Positions 23,190 to 33,550 are shown, numbered from the stretch's first letter. The stretch: 64,000 nt of DNA from Saccharibacillus sp. CPCC 101409 (GCF_030518235.1 NZ_JAULSA010000004.1:62001-126000); one strand, 5' to 3'. Numbers and translations are program-made. Notes: generated from the sequence alone by a model not told the origin.

Positions 23190-23855
23190 ATGAACCTTGC
23201 GTCCATGATCGACCATACGCTGCTGCGCGCAGACGCCGCGGAAGCGGAAATCGCCAAACTGATCGAGGAAGCGAAAGCGTATACGTTCGCTTCCGTCTGC
23301 GTGAACCCGACCTGGGTATCCTACGCCGCCGAGCGTCTGGCCGGAACGCCGGTCAAAGTCTGCACCGTAATCGGATTCCCGCTGGGAGCGTCCACCCCGG
23401 AAACGAAAGCGTTCGAAACCCGCGACGCGATTCAAAACGGCGCCGGCGAGATCGATATGGTGCTGAATATCGGTGCGATCAAAAGCAGCGATGCCGCGCT
23501 TGCCGAGCGCGATATCCGCGCGGTCGTCGAAGCGGCCGAAGGCAAAGCGCTGGTCAAAGTCATTATCGAAACGTGCCTGCTGACCGATGCCGAGAAAGTG
23601 CTCGCCTGCGAACTGGCGGTACGCGCGGGCGCCGATTTCGTCAAAACGTCCACCGGCTTCTCGACCGGCGGAGCGACTGCCGAAGACGTGGCTCTGATGC
23701 GCAAAACGGTCGGCCCCGCGATCGGAGTCAAAGCTTCCGGCGGCGTTCGCAGCCGCGAAGACATGGAGAAGATGATCGAAGCCGGCGCGACCCGCATCGG
23801 CGCAAGCTCCGGCGTCAAGATTATGCAGGGCGAGCAATCCGATTCGTCGTACTGA
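23190..23855 (+). CDS. deoC: deoxyribose-phosphate aldolase
   Basis: Cleaves 2-deoxyribose 5-phosphate to acetaldehyde and glyceraldehyde 3-phosphate, feeding glycolysis. The 221-residue TIM-barrel protein has the usual length. The Schiff-base lysine is in [14 protein letters not shown] and the second lysine in [20 protein letters not shown] is also conserved. The ATG follows GAAGGAGAG. It is the first gene of the operon behind the DeoR-controlled promoter. Confidence 0.96.
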   Translation: MNLASMIDHTLLRADAAEAEIAKLIEEAKAYTFASVCVNPTWVSYAAERLAGTPVKVCTVIGFPLGASTPETKAFETRDAIQNGAGEIDMVLNIGAIKSSDAALAERDIRAVVEAAEGKALVKVIIETCLLTDAEKVLACELAVRAGADFVKTSTGFSTGGATAEDVALMRKTVGPAIGVKASGGVRSREDMEKMIEAGATRIGASSGVKIMQGEQSDSSY

Positions 23856-23910
23856 TCCGCGCCGCCCGTACGGCCGGAGCCTATTTGTTATCCAGAAGGA
23901 GGCCCATGCC

Positions 23911-24324
23911 ATGAGCGCCCATTCCATGAAAGACCGGCTGATCGAAGCCGCGATCGAAGCCCGCCTCGGCGCCTATGTGCCGTATTCGCATTTCGAAGTC
24001 GGCGCCGCCCTGCTCGCGGACGGCAAGATTTACAGCGGCTGCAATATCGAGAACGCTTCGTTCGGCCTGACCAACTGCGCCGAACGGACCGCTATTTTCA
24101 AAGCCGTGTCCGAAGGCGGCCGCCGCATCGAAGCGATCGCGGTCGTCGCCGATACGGACGGTCCGGTCTCCCCCTGCGGCGCATGCCGCCAGGTGATCGC
24201 CGAATTCGCCGACAAAGACACGCTGATTTACCTGACCAACCTGAACGGCAATACCGAGGAATGGACGCTGGACCGTCTGCTGCCGGGCTACTTCCAGGCG
24301 GGCGATATGGAGAAAACGAAATGA
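23911..24324 (+). CDS. cdd: cytidine deaminase
   Basis: Deaminates cytidine and deoxycytidine to uridine and deoxyuridine, which Pdp can then split. The 137-residue enzyme belongs to the small tetrameric class. Zinc ligands are the Cys of NCAERTA (with the catalytic Glu) and the two Cys of PCGACRQ. VPYSHFEVGAAL and GCNIENASF are substrate-binding segments. The start ATG follows AAGGAGGC, 55 bp after deoC. Confidence 0.96.
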   Translation: MSAHSMKDRLIEAAIEARLGAYVPYSHFEVGAALLADGKIYSGCNIENASFGLTNCAERTAIFKAVSEGGRRIEAIAVVADTDGPVSPCGACRQVIAEFADKDTLIYLTNLNGNTEEWTLDRLLPGYFQAGDMEKTK

Positions 24325-24353
24325 ATCCCGCGGGATTCTTTCTCCATTCGTTC

Positions 24354-24369
24354 TTGCAAACGCTTTAGA
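24354..24369 (+). promoter_or_regulatory. possible CcpA (cre) site between cdd and nupC
   Basis: TTGCAAACGCTTTAGA matches the left half and CG centre of the cre consensus WTGNAANCGNWNNCAW, but its right end is degenerate. Carbon catabolite repression of the deo operon is known in B. subtilis; the site itself is only a candidate. Confidence 0.35.
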
Positions 24370-24500
24370 ACCGTTCGATCTTTTTTCAACCGCAAAGTCC
24401 GGAGAGAGCCCAACCGAGGCCCTCTTCCTGCCTTTCGATGTCAGAAGCTTGTCAGATTCGTCTCGGTTTTTATCACAAACACGCATAGGAGATCCACACC

Positions 24501-25703
24501 ATGAACATCCTTATCGCACTGCTCGGTCTGGCCGTCATATTCGGTCTTGCGTTTGCCGCCAGCAACGGCAGAAAAAATATTCGTTACCGTCCGCTGATCG
24601 TGATGATCGCGCTGCAGGCGCTGCTCGCGTTTGTGCTGCTTAACACCGTCGTCGGCACCACATTGATCAGTGCTTTCGCCAACGTCTTCGAACATTTGCT
24701 CGGTTACGCCAAATCCGGCATCGACTTCGTGTTCGGGGGACTGGCGCGAGGAGAAACTCCGACAGGACAGGCGACCGTCTTTTTCCTGGACGTGCTGATG
24801 CCGATCGTTTTTATTTCCGCGCTGATCGGCATTCTTCAATATTTGCGCATCCTGCCGTTTATCGTTCGCTATATCGGACTTGTGCTGAGCAAGATCAACG
24901 GCATGGGCAAGCTGGAATCGTACAATGCGGTCGCTTCGGCCATCCTCGGCCAGTCGGAGGTTTTTATTTCCGTCAAAAAGCAAATCGGCCTGCTGCCCGC
25001 ACACCGCCTGTACACACTCTGCGCTTCTGCGATGTCGACCGTATCCATGTCGATCGTCGGCGCCTATATGGGCCTGATTCCGCCCAGATACGTCGTTACG
25101 GCGCTCGTGCTCAACCTGTTCGGCGGATTTATCGTCGCTTCGATCATCAATCCTTATAAAGTGGAAGCGGAAGAAGATATACTGGAAGTGCAGCAGGAGG
25201 AGAAACAATCGTTCTTCGAAATGCTCGGCGAATATATCATGGACGGCTTCAAGGTCGCGGTCGTCGTCGCCGCCATGCTGATCGGCTTCGTCGCCCTGAT
25301 CGCCATGCTGAACGGCATCTTCGCCGCAATCTTCGGTATTTCGTTCCAGGACATGCTCGGCTACGTCTTCTCTCCGCTCGCTTTCGTTATGGGCGTGCCG
25401 TGGCACGATGCCGTGACGGCGGGCAGCATCATGGCCACCAAGCTGATGACCAACGAATTTACCGCCATGTTCCAGTTGAACGGACTGATCGAATCCGGAA
25501 CCCTGAGCGACCGCACGATCGGCATCGTCTCCGTTTTCCTGGTCTCGTTCGCCAACTTCTCTTCGATCGGCATCATCGCCGGCGCGGTGAAAGGGCTGCA
25601 CGAAAAGCAGGGCAACGTCGTCGCCAGATTCGGACTCAAACTGCTGTACGGCGCGACGCTGGTCAGCATGCTGTCGGCCATCGTCGCCGGATTGTTCATT
25701 TGA
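24501..25703 (+). CDS. nupC: NupC-type concentrative nucleoside transporter
   Basis: Imports pyrimidine (deoxy)nucleosides by cation symport. The product is 400 residues with about ten membrane helices. Family segments are visible: [23 protein letters not shown] (quoted from its start, with the GQSE substrate motif), [20 protein letters not shown] and the C-terminal [15 protein letters not shown]. The start ATG lies at a weak site (ATAGGAG, nine bases). It is preceded by a 176-bp gap containing the possible cre site. Position inside the deo operon supports a nucleoside substrate. Confidence 0.95.
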   Translation: MNILIALLGLAVIFGLAFAASNGRKNIRYRPLIVMIALQALLAFVLLNTVVGTTLISAFANVFEHLLGYAKSGIDFVFGGLARGETPTGQATVFFLDVLMPIVFISALIGILQYLRILPFIVRYIGLVLSKINGMGKLESYNAVASAILGQSEVFISVKKQIGLLPAHRLYTLCASAMSTVSMSIVGAYMGLIPPRYVVTALVLNLFGGFIVASIINPYKVEAEEDILEVQQEEKQSFFEMLGEYIMDGFKVAVVVAAMLIGFVALIAMLNGIFAAIFGISFQDMLGYVFSPLAFVMGVPWHDAVTAGSIMATKLMTNEFTAMFQLNGLIESGTLSDRTIGIVSVFLVSFANFSSIGIIAGAVKGLHEKQGNVVARFGLKLLYGATLVSMLSAIVAGLFI

Positions 25704-25758
25704 TCGCAATGTGTCCAAAAAAGGTGTAGAATAAGATTTTTCGAAAGGAGCAATACTT

Positions 25759-26940
25759 ATGTCCACATTTAAACGCATTCACCTGATCGTCATGGATTCG
25801 GTCGGAATCGGAGAAGCGCCCGACGCGGCGGAATTCGACGATTTCGACGTCGATACGTTCGGCCATATCGCCCACGAGGTCGGAGGCCTGAACATGCCGA
25901 ATATGGCCAAGCTCGGCCTGTCCAATATCGAAGAAGTGCAGGGCGTGCCGAAAGCCGACAAGCCACTCGCCTACTATACGAAGATGCAGGAAGCTTCGCG
26001 CGGCAAAGACACGATGACCGGCCACTGGGAGATCATGGGCCTGTATATCGATACGCCGTTCCGCGTGTTCCCCGACGGTTTCCCGGACGAACTGATTAAC
26101 CGGATCGAACAGAAAACGGGCCGCAAAGTGATCGGCAACAAGCCGGCCAGCGGCACGGAAATTCTGGACGAGCTGGGCGAAGAGCATATGAAGACCGGCG
26201 CGCTGATCGTCTACACGTCGGCCGACTCCGTGCTCCAGATCGCCGCGCACGAAGAAGTCGTTCCTTTAAAAGAACTGTATGAGATCTGCGAGTTCTGCCG
26301 CGAAATCACGCTGGAAGACCCGTACATGCTCGGCCGCATTATCGCCCGTCCGTTCCTCGGCGAGCCCGGCGCGTTCAAGCGTACGTCCAACCGCCACGAC
26401 TACGCGCTCAAACCGTTCGGCCGCACCACGATGAACGAGCTTAAAGACAGCGGCTTCGACGTGATCGCGCTCGGCAAGATTTCCGATATCTACGACGGCG
26501 AAGGCGTCACGCGTTCGGTGCGCACCGTATCCAACATGGACGGCATGGACAAGCTGGTCGAAGAACTGCACAAACCGTTCCACGGCCTCAGCTTCCTGAA
26601 CCTGGTCGATTTCGACGCCCTGTTCGGCCACCGCCGCGATCCTCAAGGATACGGACAGGCGCTGGAAGAATACGACGCCCGCCTTCCGGAAGTGTTCGCC
26701 AAAATGACCGACGACGATCTGCTGCTGATCACCGCCGACCACGGCAACGATCCGACGTACCGCGGCACCGACCATACCCGCGAGTACGTGCCTCTGCTCG
26801 CCTACTCGCCGAGATTCAAGAACGGCGGCGGCGAACTTCCGCTGCGCCGCACGTTCTCCGACCTCGCGGCCACCGTCGCCGAGAACTTCGGCGTCAAGGC
26901 GCCGGAATACGGCGCCAGCTTCCTTGGCGAGTTGAAGTAA
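25759..26940 (+). CDS. deoB: phosphopentomutase
   Basis: Interconverts (deoxy)ribose 1-phosphate and 5-phosphate, linking the phosphorylases to DeoC. The 393-residue alkaline-phosphatase-superfamily enzyme is full length. Metal ligands are in [14 protein letters not shown] at the N-terminus and [14 protein letters not shown] with [12 protein letters not shown] near the C-terminus. The catalytic Thr is in [12 protein letters not shown]. Start ATG with AAAGGAG. Confidence 0.97.
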   Translation: MSTFKRIHLIVMDSVGIGEAPDAAEFDDFDVDTFGHIAHEVGGLNMPNMAKLGLSNIEEVQGVPKADKPLAYYTKMQEASRGKDTMTGHWEIMGLYIDTPFRVFPDGFPDELINRIEQKTGRKVIGNKPASGTEILDELGEEHMKTGALIVYTSADSVLQIAAHEEVVPLKELYEICEFCREITLEDPYMLGRIIARPFLGEPGAFKRTSNRHDYALKPFGRTTMNELKDSGFDVIALGKISDIYDGEGVTRSVRTVSNMDGMDKLVEELHKPFHGLSFLNLVDFDALFGHRRDPQGYGQALEEYDARLPEVFAKMTDDDLLLITADHGNDPTYRGTDHTREYVPLLAYSPRFKNGGGELPLRRTFSDLAATVAENFGVKAPEYGASFLGELK

Positions 26941-27159
26941 AGTAAAACGCGAATTGGATTTTAGCCTCAAGTTTCGTCCTGCGCCGAGCCCAGCGGAGAA
27001 TTGGGTGGAGCCGGAGAAACGAAGTGGTCGCCTTTTCATTCCGATTTTTCACCGCATAAATATAATCATAAAAAAATCGAAATGGAACAGCGATCGCAGG
27101 CCCACCCCATTCGCAGCGTCTCTCAAGCACCACACATCGAAACTGGAGGTTATCATCCC

Positions 27160-27867
27160 ATGAGTGTTCATATCGAAGCCAAACCCGGCGATATCGCCGA
27201 AACGATCCTGCTCCCCGGCGATCCGTTGAGAGCGAAATTTATCGCCGACACCTATCTCGAAGACGTCGTGCAGTACAATCAGGTCCGCGGCATGCTCGGA
27301 TTCACCGGCACCTATAAAGGTCAACGCATTTCCGTCCAGGGTTCCGGCATGGGCATCCCGTCGTTCGCGATCTACGCCAACGAGCTGATCAGCCAATACG
27401 GCGTGAAGAACCTGATCCGCGTCGGCACCTGCGGCGGCATGCAGGAAAGCGTGCGCGTGCGCGACGTGATCCTGGCGCAGGCGGCCTGTACCGATTCCAG
27501 TATGAACCGCAATACGTTCCCGGGCTTCGACTTCTCCCCGATCGCAAGCTTCGGCCTGCTGAAAGAAGCTTACGAGCGCGCCGTGGACAAAGGCCTGAAC
27601 GTGCACGTCGGCAATATTCTCAGCTCCGACATCTTCTACCGCGACGATACCACGGTCACGACCAAGCTGATGCAGTACGGCATCCTCGGCGTGGAAATGG
27701 AAACGACGGCGCTGTACTCGCTGGCGGCCAAGTTCGGCGTGAACGCCCTGACGATCCTGACCGTGAGCGACCATCTGCTGACCGGCGAAGAAACGACTTC
27801 GGAAGAACGTCAATCGACGTTCAACGACATGATGGAAGTCGCGCTGGAAACGGCTCTTTCTCTGTAA
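27160..27867 (+). CDS. deoD: purine-nucleoside phosphorylase, DeoD type
   Basis: Phosphorolyses purine (deoxy)nucleosides to free base and (deoxy)ribose 1-phosphate. The 235-residue hexameric-class enzyme has the phosphate-binding Arg in [35 protein letters not shown] and [12 protein letters not shown] (ribose-binding Glu pair). The catalytic Asp is in [11 protein letters not shown]. The start is the ATG at 27160 behind CTGGAGG; an in-frame ATG 53 codons upstream is rejected because that stretch has no homology-like composition. The 219-bp gap after deoB has no terminator. Confidence 0.96.
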   Translation: MSVHIEAKPGDIAETILLPGDPLRAKFIADTYLEDVVQYNQVRGMLGFTGTYKGQRISVQGSGMGIPSFAIYANELISQYGVKNLIRVGTCGGMQESVRVRDVILAQAACTDSSMNRNTFPGFDFSPIASFGLLKEAYERAVDKGLNVHVGNILSSDIFYRDDTTVTTKLMQYGILGVEMETTALYSLAAKFGVNALTILTVSDHLLTGEETTSEERQSTFNDMMEVALETALSL

Positions 27868-27892
27868 ACATACGAAAGCGAGGCAGACAATC

Positions 27893-29194
27893 ATGAGAAT
27901 GGTAGACTTGATCGAGAAAAAACGCGACGGCGGCGAATTGACCACCGAAGAAATCAACTTTATTGTCGAAGGCTATACCAAAGGCGATATCCCGGATTAC
28001 CAGGTCAGCGCTTTTGCCATGGCCGTCTTCTTCAAAGACATGACCCAGCGCGAGCGCGCCGACCTGACCATGGCAATGGTCAATTCCGGCGACACGATCG
28101 ACCTGTCGGCGATCGAAGGCGTCAAGGTCGACAAGCACTCCACCGGCGGCGTGGGCGATACGACTACGCTGGTACTGGCGCCGCTCGTCGCGGCGCTGGA
28201 CGTGCCGGTCGCCAAAATGTCCGGCCGCGGCCTGGGCCATACCGGCGGCACGGTGGACAAGCTGGAAGCCGTCGCGGGCTTCCACGTCGAGATCACGAAC
28301 GAAGAGTTCGTCAAGCTCGTCAACGAGCATAAGATCGCGGTTATCGGCCAGAGCGGCAATCTGACGCCGGCCGACAAGAAGCTGTACGCGCTGCGCGACG
28401 TAACGGCGACCGTCGATTCGATCCCGATGATCGCAAGCTCGATCATGAGCAAGAAGATCGCCGCCGGCGCGGACGCGATCGTGCTGGACGTCAAGACCGG
28501 CGCGGGCGCGTTTATGAAAACGCTGGAAGGCTCCAAAGACCTGGCCCACGCCATGGTCTCGATCGGCAACAGCGTAGGCCGCCGCACGATGGCGGTGATC
28601 TCCGATATGAGCCAGCCGCTGGGCGCAGCGATCGGCAACGCGCTGGAAGTGCAGGAAGCGATCGATACGCTGAGAGGCCATGGACCGAAAGATCTGGAAG
28701 ACCTGTGCCTGGCGCTCGGACGCCAGATGGTCTTCCTCGCCGGCAAAGCTTCGTCGCTCGAAGACGCCGAAGACAAGCTGCGCGAAGTGATCGCCAATGG
28801 CAAAGCGCTGGATAAATTCCGCGAGTTCCTCGCGAACCAGGGCGGCGACGCTTCGGTCGTCGACCATCCGGAACGCCTGCCGCAGGCGCCGTACCGGTTC
28901 GAAGTTCCGGCGCCGAGAAGCGGCGTCGTATCGCGGATCGTCGCCGACGAGATCGGCGTCGCCGCGATGCTGCTCGGCGCGGGCCGCGCGACGAAGGAAT
29001 CGGAGATCGACCTCGCGGTCGGCCTGATGCTGAACAAAAAAGTCGGCGAAGCCGTCGAAGAAGGACAATCGCTCGTGACGATTCATGCGAGCAGCGAAGA
29101 CGTCGCGGCCGTCAAAGCCAAGATCCTGGCTTCGATCGAGATCTCGGATAGCGCCGAAGCGCCGACGCTGATCTACGGCACGATTACGGAGTAA
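27893..29194 (+). CDS. pdp: pyrimidine-nucleoside phosphorylase
   Basis: Splits uridine, deoxyuridine and thymidine with phosphate. The 433-residue enzyme belongs to the thymidine phosphorylase family. It has a small alpha domain, the signature segment [19 protein letters not shown] and the phosphate-binding [11 protein letters not shown] biotinyl/lipoyl-like C-terminal domain ends the protein. The start lies 25 bp after deoD behind GCGAGG. It is the last gene of the operon. Confidence 0.96.
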   Translation: MRMVDLIEKKRDGGELTTEEINFIVEGYTKGDIPDYQVSAFAMAVFFKDMTQRERADLTMAMVNSGDTIDLSAIEGVKVDKHSTGGVGDTTTLVLAPLVAALDVPVAKMSGRGLGHTGGTVDKLEAVAGFHVEITNEEFVKLVNEHKIAVIGQSGNLTPADKKLYALRDVTATVDSIPMIASSIMSKKIAAGADAIVLDVKTGAGAFMKTLEGSKDLAHAMVSIGNSVGRRTMAVISDMSQPLGAAIGNALEVQEAIDTLRGHGPKDLEDLCLALGRQMVFLAGKASSLEDAEDKLREVIANGKALDKFREFLANQGGDASVVDHPERLPQAPYRFEVPAPRSGVVSRIVADEIGVAAMLLGAGRATKESEIDLAVGLMLNKKVGEAVEEGQSLVTIHASSEDVAAVKAKILASIEISDSAEAPTLIYGTITE

Positions 29195-29277
29195 CGAAAA
29201 CTTTTAGCATGAATTTCCTGGCGGCTTCCTCCGTTTGATTGCGGCGGAGGAAGCCGGCGTTCTCCAAATCCATATCC

Positions 29278-29315
29278 AACGTTTTCGGTCCCTCGGGCAT
29301 CGAAAACGTTTTTTT
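29278..29315 (+). terminator. terminator of the deo operon
   Basis: AACGTTTTCG (29278-29287) pairs with CGAAAACGTT (29301-29310), followed by five T residues. An upstream 11-bp stem (29223-29233 with 29245-29255) has no T-run and may protect the mRNA end. Confidence 0.88.
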
Positions 29316-29398
29316 GATTGCTAAATCGCTTGAATTTCATATATAGTTTAACCAAGCTGGCTAAAACCAGAAATCATATCGATTTAGGAGTGTTTAAA

Positions 29399-30013
29399 AT
29401 GTCGGATACTTCTCGCCTGATTGCCGCAATCGCCGCTTTGGCTGCGGGTCTTTGCTTGTTTGCCGGTCATCTGCTCGGCCTGATCGCCTATCCCGCCGAA
29501 GGCAGCGTCGCCGGCAGTCTGTTCGTGCTTGCCGGACACACGCTGGCCGTTTTTCCGCTGATTGCGCTCGCCGCTTTTCTTCGTCCGGGCTTCGTTTCGC
29601 TTCTGGGCGCTCTCGGCTGCGTTTTGAGCACGATCGGCACCGTACTGACTTCGGCTGTCGTCTATGTCGAGACCGCCGAACTCGCGGGCGCCGACGCAAG
29701 CCCGGTCTGGGCCGCGGCTCCGGCCGCTTCGATCCAGGCGTTCGGGCCGCTTGTTTTTGTGGCGGGTCTGCTGCTGCTGGCCGGCTGCCTGCTGGCGGGC
29801 GCTTGGCGTGTCCGGGTTACGGGTCTGCTGTTAATGGCGGGCACGGTGCTGTTCGCGGCGGGCAGCGTATTTTCCGCTCCCTTTACGCAGGCGATCGTCG
29901 AAACGATCGGCTCGGGCGTAACGGCAGCCGGTTTTTTCTCCGGCGGACTCCTGCTTTTAAGCGGAAACTCCGTCAATTACAAAAACGGCGGCCGCCTGCC
30001 GTATACCGCCTGA
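29399..30013 (+). CDS. polytopic membrane protein of unknown function
   Basis: The 204-residue protein has about six hydrophobic helices, rich in Ala/Gly/Leu, with short loops and a short basic C-terminus. No enzymatic or transport motif was recognised. The arrangement recalls small DUF998/DUF4386-like membrane proteins, but this is a guess. The start ATG at 29399 is eight bases after TAGGAG; an in-frame ATG 27 codons upstream lacks a ribosome site and adds a non-natural extension. It lies alone between the deo terminator and its own terminator. Confidence 0.65.
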   Translation: MSDTSRLIAAIAALAAGLCLFAGHLLGLIAYPAEGSVAGSLFVLAGHTLAVFPLIALAAFLRPGFVSLLGALGCVLSTIGTVLTSAVVYVETAELAGADASPVWAAAPAASIQAFGPLVFVAGLLLLAGCLLAGAWRVRVTGLLLMAGTVLFAAGSVFSAPFTQAIVETIGSGVTAAGFFSGGLLLLSGNSVNYKNGGRLPYTA

Positions 30014-30083
30014 GACTTTCGCGCCCGATGCGCGCTCGTTTGCGGCCGATTCTTCCTTTTTGGCAGCGCGATGCGGATATGCG

Positions 30084-30127
30084 AAAAACACCGGATGACG
30101 GAATTCCCGAAATCCGGTGTTTTTTTG
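30084..30127 (+). terminator. intrinsic terminator after the membrane protein gene
   Basis: AAAAACACCGGAT (30084-30096) pairs with ATCCGGTGTTTTT (from 30112) and runs into a T-tract. The symmetry makes it potentially bidirectional. Confidence 0.85.
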
Positions 30128-30238
30128 CGTAAAAAATCTTAATCGTTCGGAACTTGGAGAAGCAAACGCGCGAAGCCTAATACCCGCGAATTTGTTTTTC
30201 TTTATATGCGTTTCAATTCTGCATCAAAACGATTCGAT

Positions 30239-30267
30239 TTGGAAAAACAGACCGATCGCGTTAAAAT
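30239..30267 (+). promoter_or_regulatory. putative sigma-A promoter of the Hsp90-TPR operon
   Basis: TTGGAA (30239-30244), a 17-bp spacer and TAAAAT (30262-30267) lie 79 bp before the Hsp90 start. No CIRCE-like inverted repeat was seen nearby. Confidence 0.5.
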
Positions 30268-30345
30268 ATCTATTGGATATCAAAGCACGTATGCAAACTC
30301 CGGATGAACATGATTTAATTGAATACCCTGAACAGGAGGATGACA

Positions 30346-32175
30346 ATGACGGATCACGAAGAGTATCGCTTCCAGGTCAACCTGAGCGGCATGATCGACA
30401 TCCTGTCCAACCATTTGTACAGCAGTCCCCGCGTGTTCCTGCGCGAACTGCTCCAGAACGCCACCGACGCGATTACCGCGCGGCTGGAGCACGATCCTTC
30501 CGCCTCGGGCGAAGTGTTCGTCGAGCTGGCCGGTTCCGGTTCGAACGCCACCCTGCTCATGCAGGATAACGGCATCGGCCTTACCGAGGAAGACGTGCAC
30601 GAATTCCTGGCCATGATCGGCCATTCGTCCAAGCGCAGCGGCGGCGAGCTGCTCGGCGAGACGTCGTTTATCGGCCGGTTCGGCATCGGACTGCTGTCGT
30701 GCTTCATGGTCAGCGACGAGATCGTCATGCTTACCCAGTCCGCCAAAGGCGGCCCGTCGATCGAATGGCGCGGCAAGCCGGACGGTACATACACCATTCG
30801 CAGACTCGATACTTCGCTGACGCCCGGCACCAAAGTGTATCTGCGCTGCAAGCCGGAGACCGATTTCTATTTCGAGCCGGAAACGGTCGAACTCGATCTG
30901 CTGCACTACGGCGCGCTGCTGCCTTACCCGATCCGTTTGTCGGCGGAAGGAAGTGAACGCCGGATCAATCCGGAACCGCCGGAGTGGATCTTCCGCCCCG
31001 AATTGATCCGCGGCCGCAGGGGCGAAGTGCTGCGCTTCGGCGAAAAAATGCTCGGCGAACGGTTTCGCGACTACATCCCGCTGCGCACGTCGGCCGGGCG
31101 CACGGGCGGCATCGCGTACATCCTGCCGCACGCCGTCAACTTGAACGCCAAACGCTCGCACAAAGTGTATCTCAAGCGCATGCTGATCTCCGAGCAGGCG
31201 GACAACATTTTGCCGGAGTGGGCGTTTTTCGTCAAATGCCTGATCTGGACCGACGAACTCCAGCCGACCGCGTCGCGCGAACACTTCTACGAAAACGAAC
31301 AGCTCGAACGCGTGCGCGGCGAGCTGGGCGAATCGATCCGGGCCGAGCTGATCGCCATGAGCGAGACCGACCAGGACCGCCTGGGCCGCATCATCGATCT
31401 GCACGCGCTGTCGATGAAGAATCTCGCGGCGGAAGACGACGAGTTCTATCGGCTGATCCACCGCTGGCTGCCGTTCGAAAGCACTTACGGGTACAAAAGT
31501 CTGGGCGGGCTGCTGGACGAGCGCCGGACGATTTATTACACGGCGACGCTGGACCATTACCGCCAGCTCCGCCACGTCGCGTCCGCCCAGTCCATGCTTG
31601 TCGTGAACGCCGGTTACATTTACGAAAAAGAACTGCTCGACGCGCTGCACCGCATCCTGCCCGGAGCCGATATCCGCAGACTGCTGCCGGAAGACGTCTC
31701 GCTGGCGTTCACCGACCCGGATGCAGGCGAACGCGCCGCGTCGCTCGAAGCGATCCGCGCCGCGGACCTTGCGCTTCAGCGCTTCCGCTGCCGCGTGATG
31801 CTCAAGCGCTTCAAACCCGAGGAGCTGCCCGCGCTGTTCACGCTGCCGGAAGAAGCGGCGACGCTGCGCTCGATCGAACGCGCCGGCGAAGAAAGTCCGC
31901 AGGCGTTCGCATCGGTACTGGGAAGCCTCGGCGGTTCGCTGCAGGGCGGCGCGTACTCGATCCTGTATCTGAACCTGAACAACCCGGTGATCGGACGGCT
32001 GTTTGCCGGAGCCGGACGGCTTGCGAAACGCCTGGATACGCTGATCGAGATGCTGTACGCCAATGCGCTCATGATGGGCCATTATCCGATGAGCCGTTCC
32101 GAACTGGCGCTGCTCAATACGGGCATCCTGGCGCTGATCGACTGGAGCATGGAATCCGAAGACAAGGAGGATTAA
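30346..32175 (+). CDS. HSP90 family chaperone (HtpG-like)
   Basis: ATP-dependent chaperone of 609 residues. The N-terminal GHKL ATPase domain has ELLQNATDAITAR (Mg2+/ATP Asn), LLMQDNGIGLTEEDV and SFIGRFGIGLLSCFMV. A middle domain with the Arg-containing TASREHFYENEQ segment and a shorter C-terminal dimerisation region follow. It is close to HtpG length but divergent from canonical HtpG, notably with an acidic C-terminus (DWSMESEDKED). The start ATG at 30346 is six bases after CAGGAGG; the ATG at 30340 touches the site. The next gene begins six bases after the stop, so the pair is one transcription unit. Confidence 0.88.
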   Translation: MTDHEEYRFQVNLSGMIDILSNHLYSSPRVFLRELLQNATDAITARLEHDPSASGEVFVELAGSGSNATLLMQDNGIGLTEEDVHEFLAMIGHSSKRSGGELLGETSFIGRFGIGLLSCFMVSDEIVMLTQSAKGGPSIEWRGKPDGTYTIRRLDTSLTPGTKVYLRCKPETDFYFEPETVELDLLHYGALLPYPIRLSAEGSERRINPEPPEWIFRPELIRGRRGEVLRFGEKMLGERFRDYIPLRTSAGRTGGIAYILPHAVNLNAKRSHKVYLKRMLISEQADNILPEWAFFVKCLIWTDELQPTASREHFYENEQLERVRGELGESIRAELIAMSETDQDRLGRIIDLHALSMKNLAAEDDEFYRLIHRWLPFESTYGYKSLGGLLDERRTIYYTATLDHYRQLRHVASAQSMLVVNAGYIYEKELLDALHRILPGADIRRLLPEDVSLAFTDPDAGERAASLEAIRAADLALQRFRCRVMLKRFKPEELPALFTLPEEAATLRSIERAGEESPQAFASVLGSLGGSLQGGAYSILYLNLNNPVIGRLFAGAGRLAKRLDTLIEMLYANALMMGHYPMSRSELALLNTGILALIDWSMESEDKED

Positions 32176-32181
32176 GACGAT

Positions 32182-33255
32182 ATGGAAGATTATTCGATCG
32201 AATTCGAGGATTTGATGGAACAAGCGTACGATCTGCCGGACGGAGCGGCCAAGATTGCGCTGCTGGAACGGGCCGCGGAAATCGCCGATCTGGCGGGAGA
32301 CACGGAGTCCGGTTACGAAGCGCGCGAAGCGATCGTCGAAGCCGGCAGCTTCGGCGGCTTCCCGATGAAGGCGATCGTGGCTTACTCCTGGCAGCTCGGC
32401 CAGTACGACCGCAATCCCGAAGCGTACGACGCGCATACGCTGCACTGGAACTACAAATGGGTGATCGACGACGTGCCGTCTTTCCCGGACGTGCCCGCCG
32501 AGCAAATCGACGGACTGCTGGAAGATCTGCGCCGGCGCTATCGCGAGTACGGCGTCGGCGACCGGACGTATCTGTACTACCGGTTCCGCCTGTCGATGTA
32601 TATGGGCAAGCTGGACGAAGCCGGCGAGTATCTCAAAGAATTCCGCAAGCTGAAAAAAGATCAAATGAGCGACTGCGCCGCCTGCGAGCTGGACGAACAG
32701 GTGCAGTATCTGGTCATGACCGGCCAGGACGAGCAGGCGGTCAAGAAAGCGAAGCCGATCGTCGAAGGACGCCAGCGCTGCGCGCATGTGCCGCATGCGA
32801 CGCTGCCGTTCCTGCTGCTGCCGCTGCACCGTCTGGGGCGGGAAGAAGAAGCGGAGAAGACGCGGGAGCAGAGTTACGCGCTGATCCGCGACAATATGAG
32901 CTTCGTGGACGGATTCGCCGAGCATATCGGCTATCTCTCCGTCGTCGATCCGCAGCGCGCGCTGCCGCTGCTGGACCGCCACCTGCCGCAGGTGGAATCG
33001 CACGAGGAACCGCTGAGCCGGATGCTGTTTTTCCTGAATTCCGCCGCGCTGCTGCGCAGGCTGGAACGCGCCGGCGAAGCTTTCGCGATCAACCTGCCGC
33101 CTTCCTCGCGCTTCTACGAGCTGGCGGACAAGCCCGTCGAGCTGCGCGCGAAGCTGGAGGAAGAAGCGTTCGCGACGGCCGCGGCGCTCGACAAGCGCAA
33201 CGGCAACGACTATTACGTGAATTACGGCCAGGAACTGCTGAAGGAGCGGGGATAA
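32182..33255 (+). CDS. TPR-like helical repeat protein paired with Hsp90
   Basis: The 357-residue soluble, all-alpha protein shows helix pairs reminiscent of tetratricopeptide repeats, for example AKIALLERAAEIADLAGDTE, LSMYMGKLDEAGEYLKEFRK and LLPLHRLGREEEAEKTREQS. There is no signal peptide or catalytic motif. It begins six bases after the Hsp90 gene, behind ACAAGGAGG at the Hsp90 stop, so co-expression is nearly certain. A co-chaperone or client-adaptor role is inferred from this pairing and the repeat type only. Confidence 0.75.
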   Translation: MEDYSIEFEDLMEQAYDLPDGAAKIALLERAAEIADLAGDTESGYEAREAIVEAGSFGGFPMKAIVAYSWQLGQYDRNPEAYDAHTLHWNYKWVIDDVPSFPDVPAEQIDGLLEDLRRRYREYGVGDRTYLYYRFRLSMYMGKLDEAGEYLKEFRKLKKDQMSDCAACELDEQVQYLVMTGQDEQAVKKAKPIVEGRQRCAHVPHATLPFLLLPLHRLGREEEAEKTREQSYALIRDNMSFVDGFAEHIGYLSVVDPQRALPLLDRHLPQVESHEEPLSRMLFFLNSAALLRRLERAGEAFAINLPPSSRFYELADKPVELRAKLEEEAFATAAALDKRNGNDYYVNYGQELLKERG

Positions 33256-33325
33256 AGGAGAGGAGCAGGGAATGATCCTCGCTCCTTCTCAGGCTGTCGA
33301 GAAAGCCGGGTATGGTTCCAAACGG

Positions 33326-33513
33326 AAAATAGCGGCACAGGTACACTTATTTGGGGCGAAATCCTTCGATTTCTCCAAATAGCGACGCAGGTGCAGCTAT
33401 TCGGGGATCAGAGGCCGAATCGAAGCGCAAAAGTTCGAAATAGATGTATGAGTGCAGTTATTTGCTCGAAAACGTAAGAGAAAGCCGGAATAAGGGCCTA
33501 TACGCAGCTATTT
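33326..33513. repeat. group of four ~25-nt palindromic intergenic motifs (region I)
   Basis: Four related motifs lie about 55 bp apart (near 33326, 33377, 33437 and 33485) in the gap between convergent genes. Each begins AAATAG/AATA, has a GCG/CAGGT-G/A-CA core and ends TATTT or CTATT; the best are AGCGACGCAGGTGCAGCTAT and AGCGGCACAGGTACACTTAT. The same family occurs at 42460-42652 and 52962-53158. Confidence 0.65.
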
Positions 33514-33550
33514 GGATTCTTCTTGCCGCTGGCTTTATTTCTCCAGCCCT

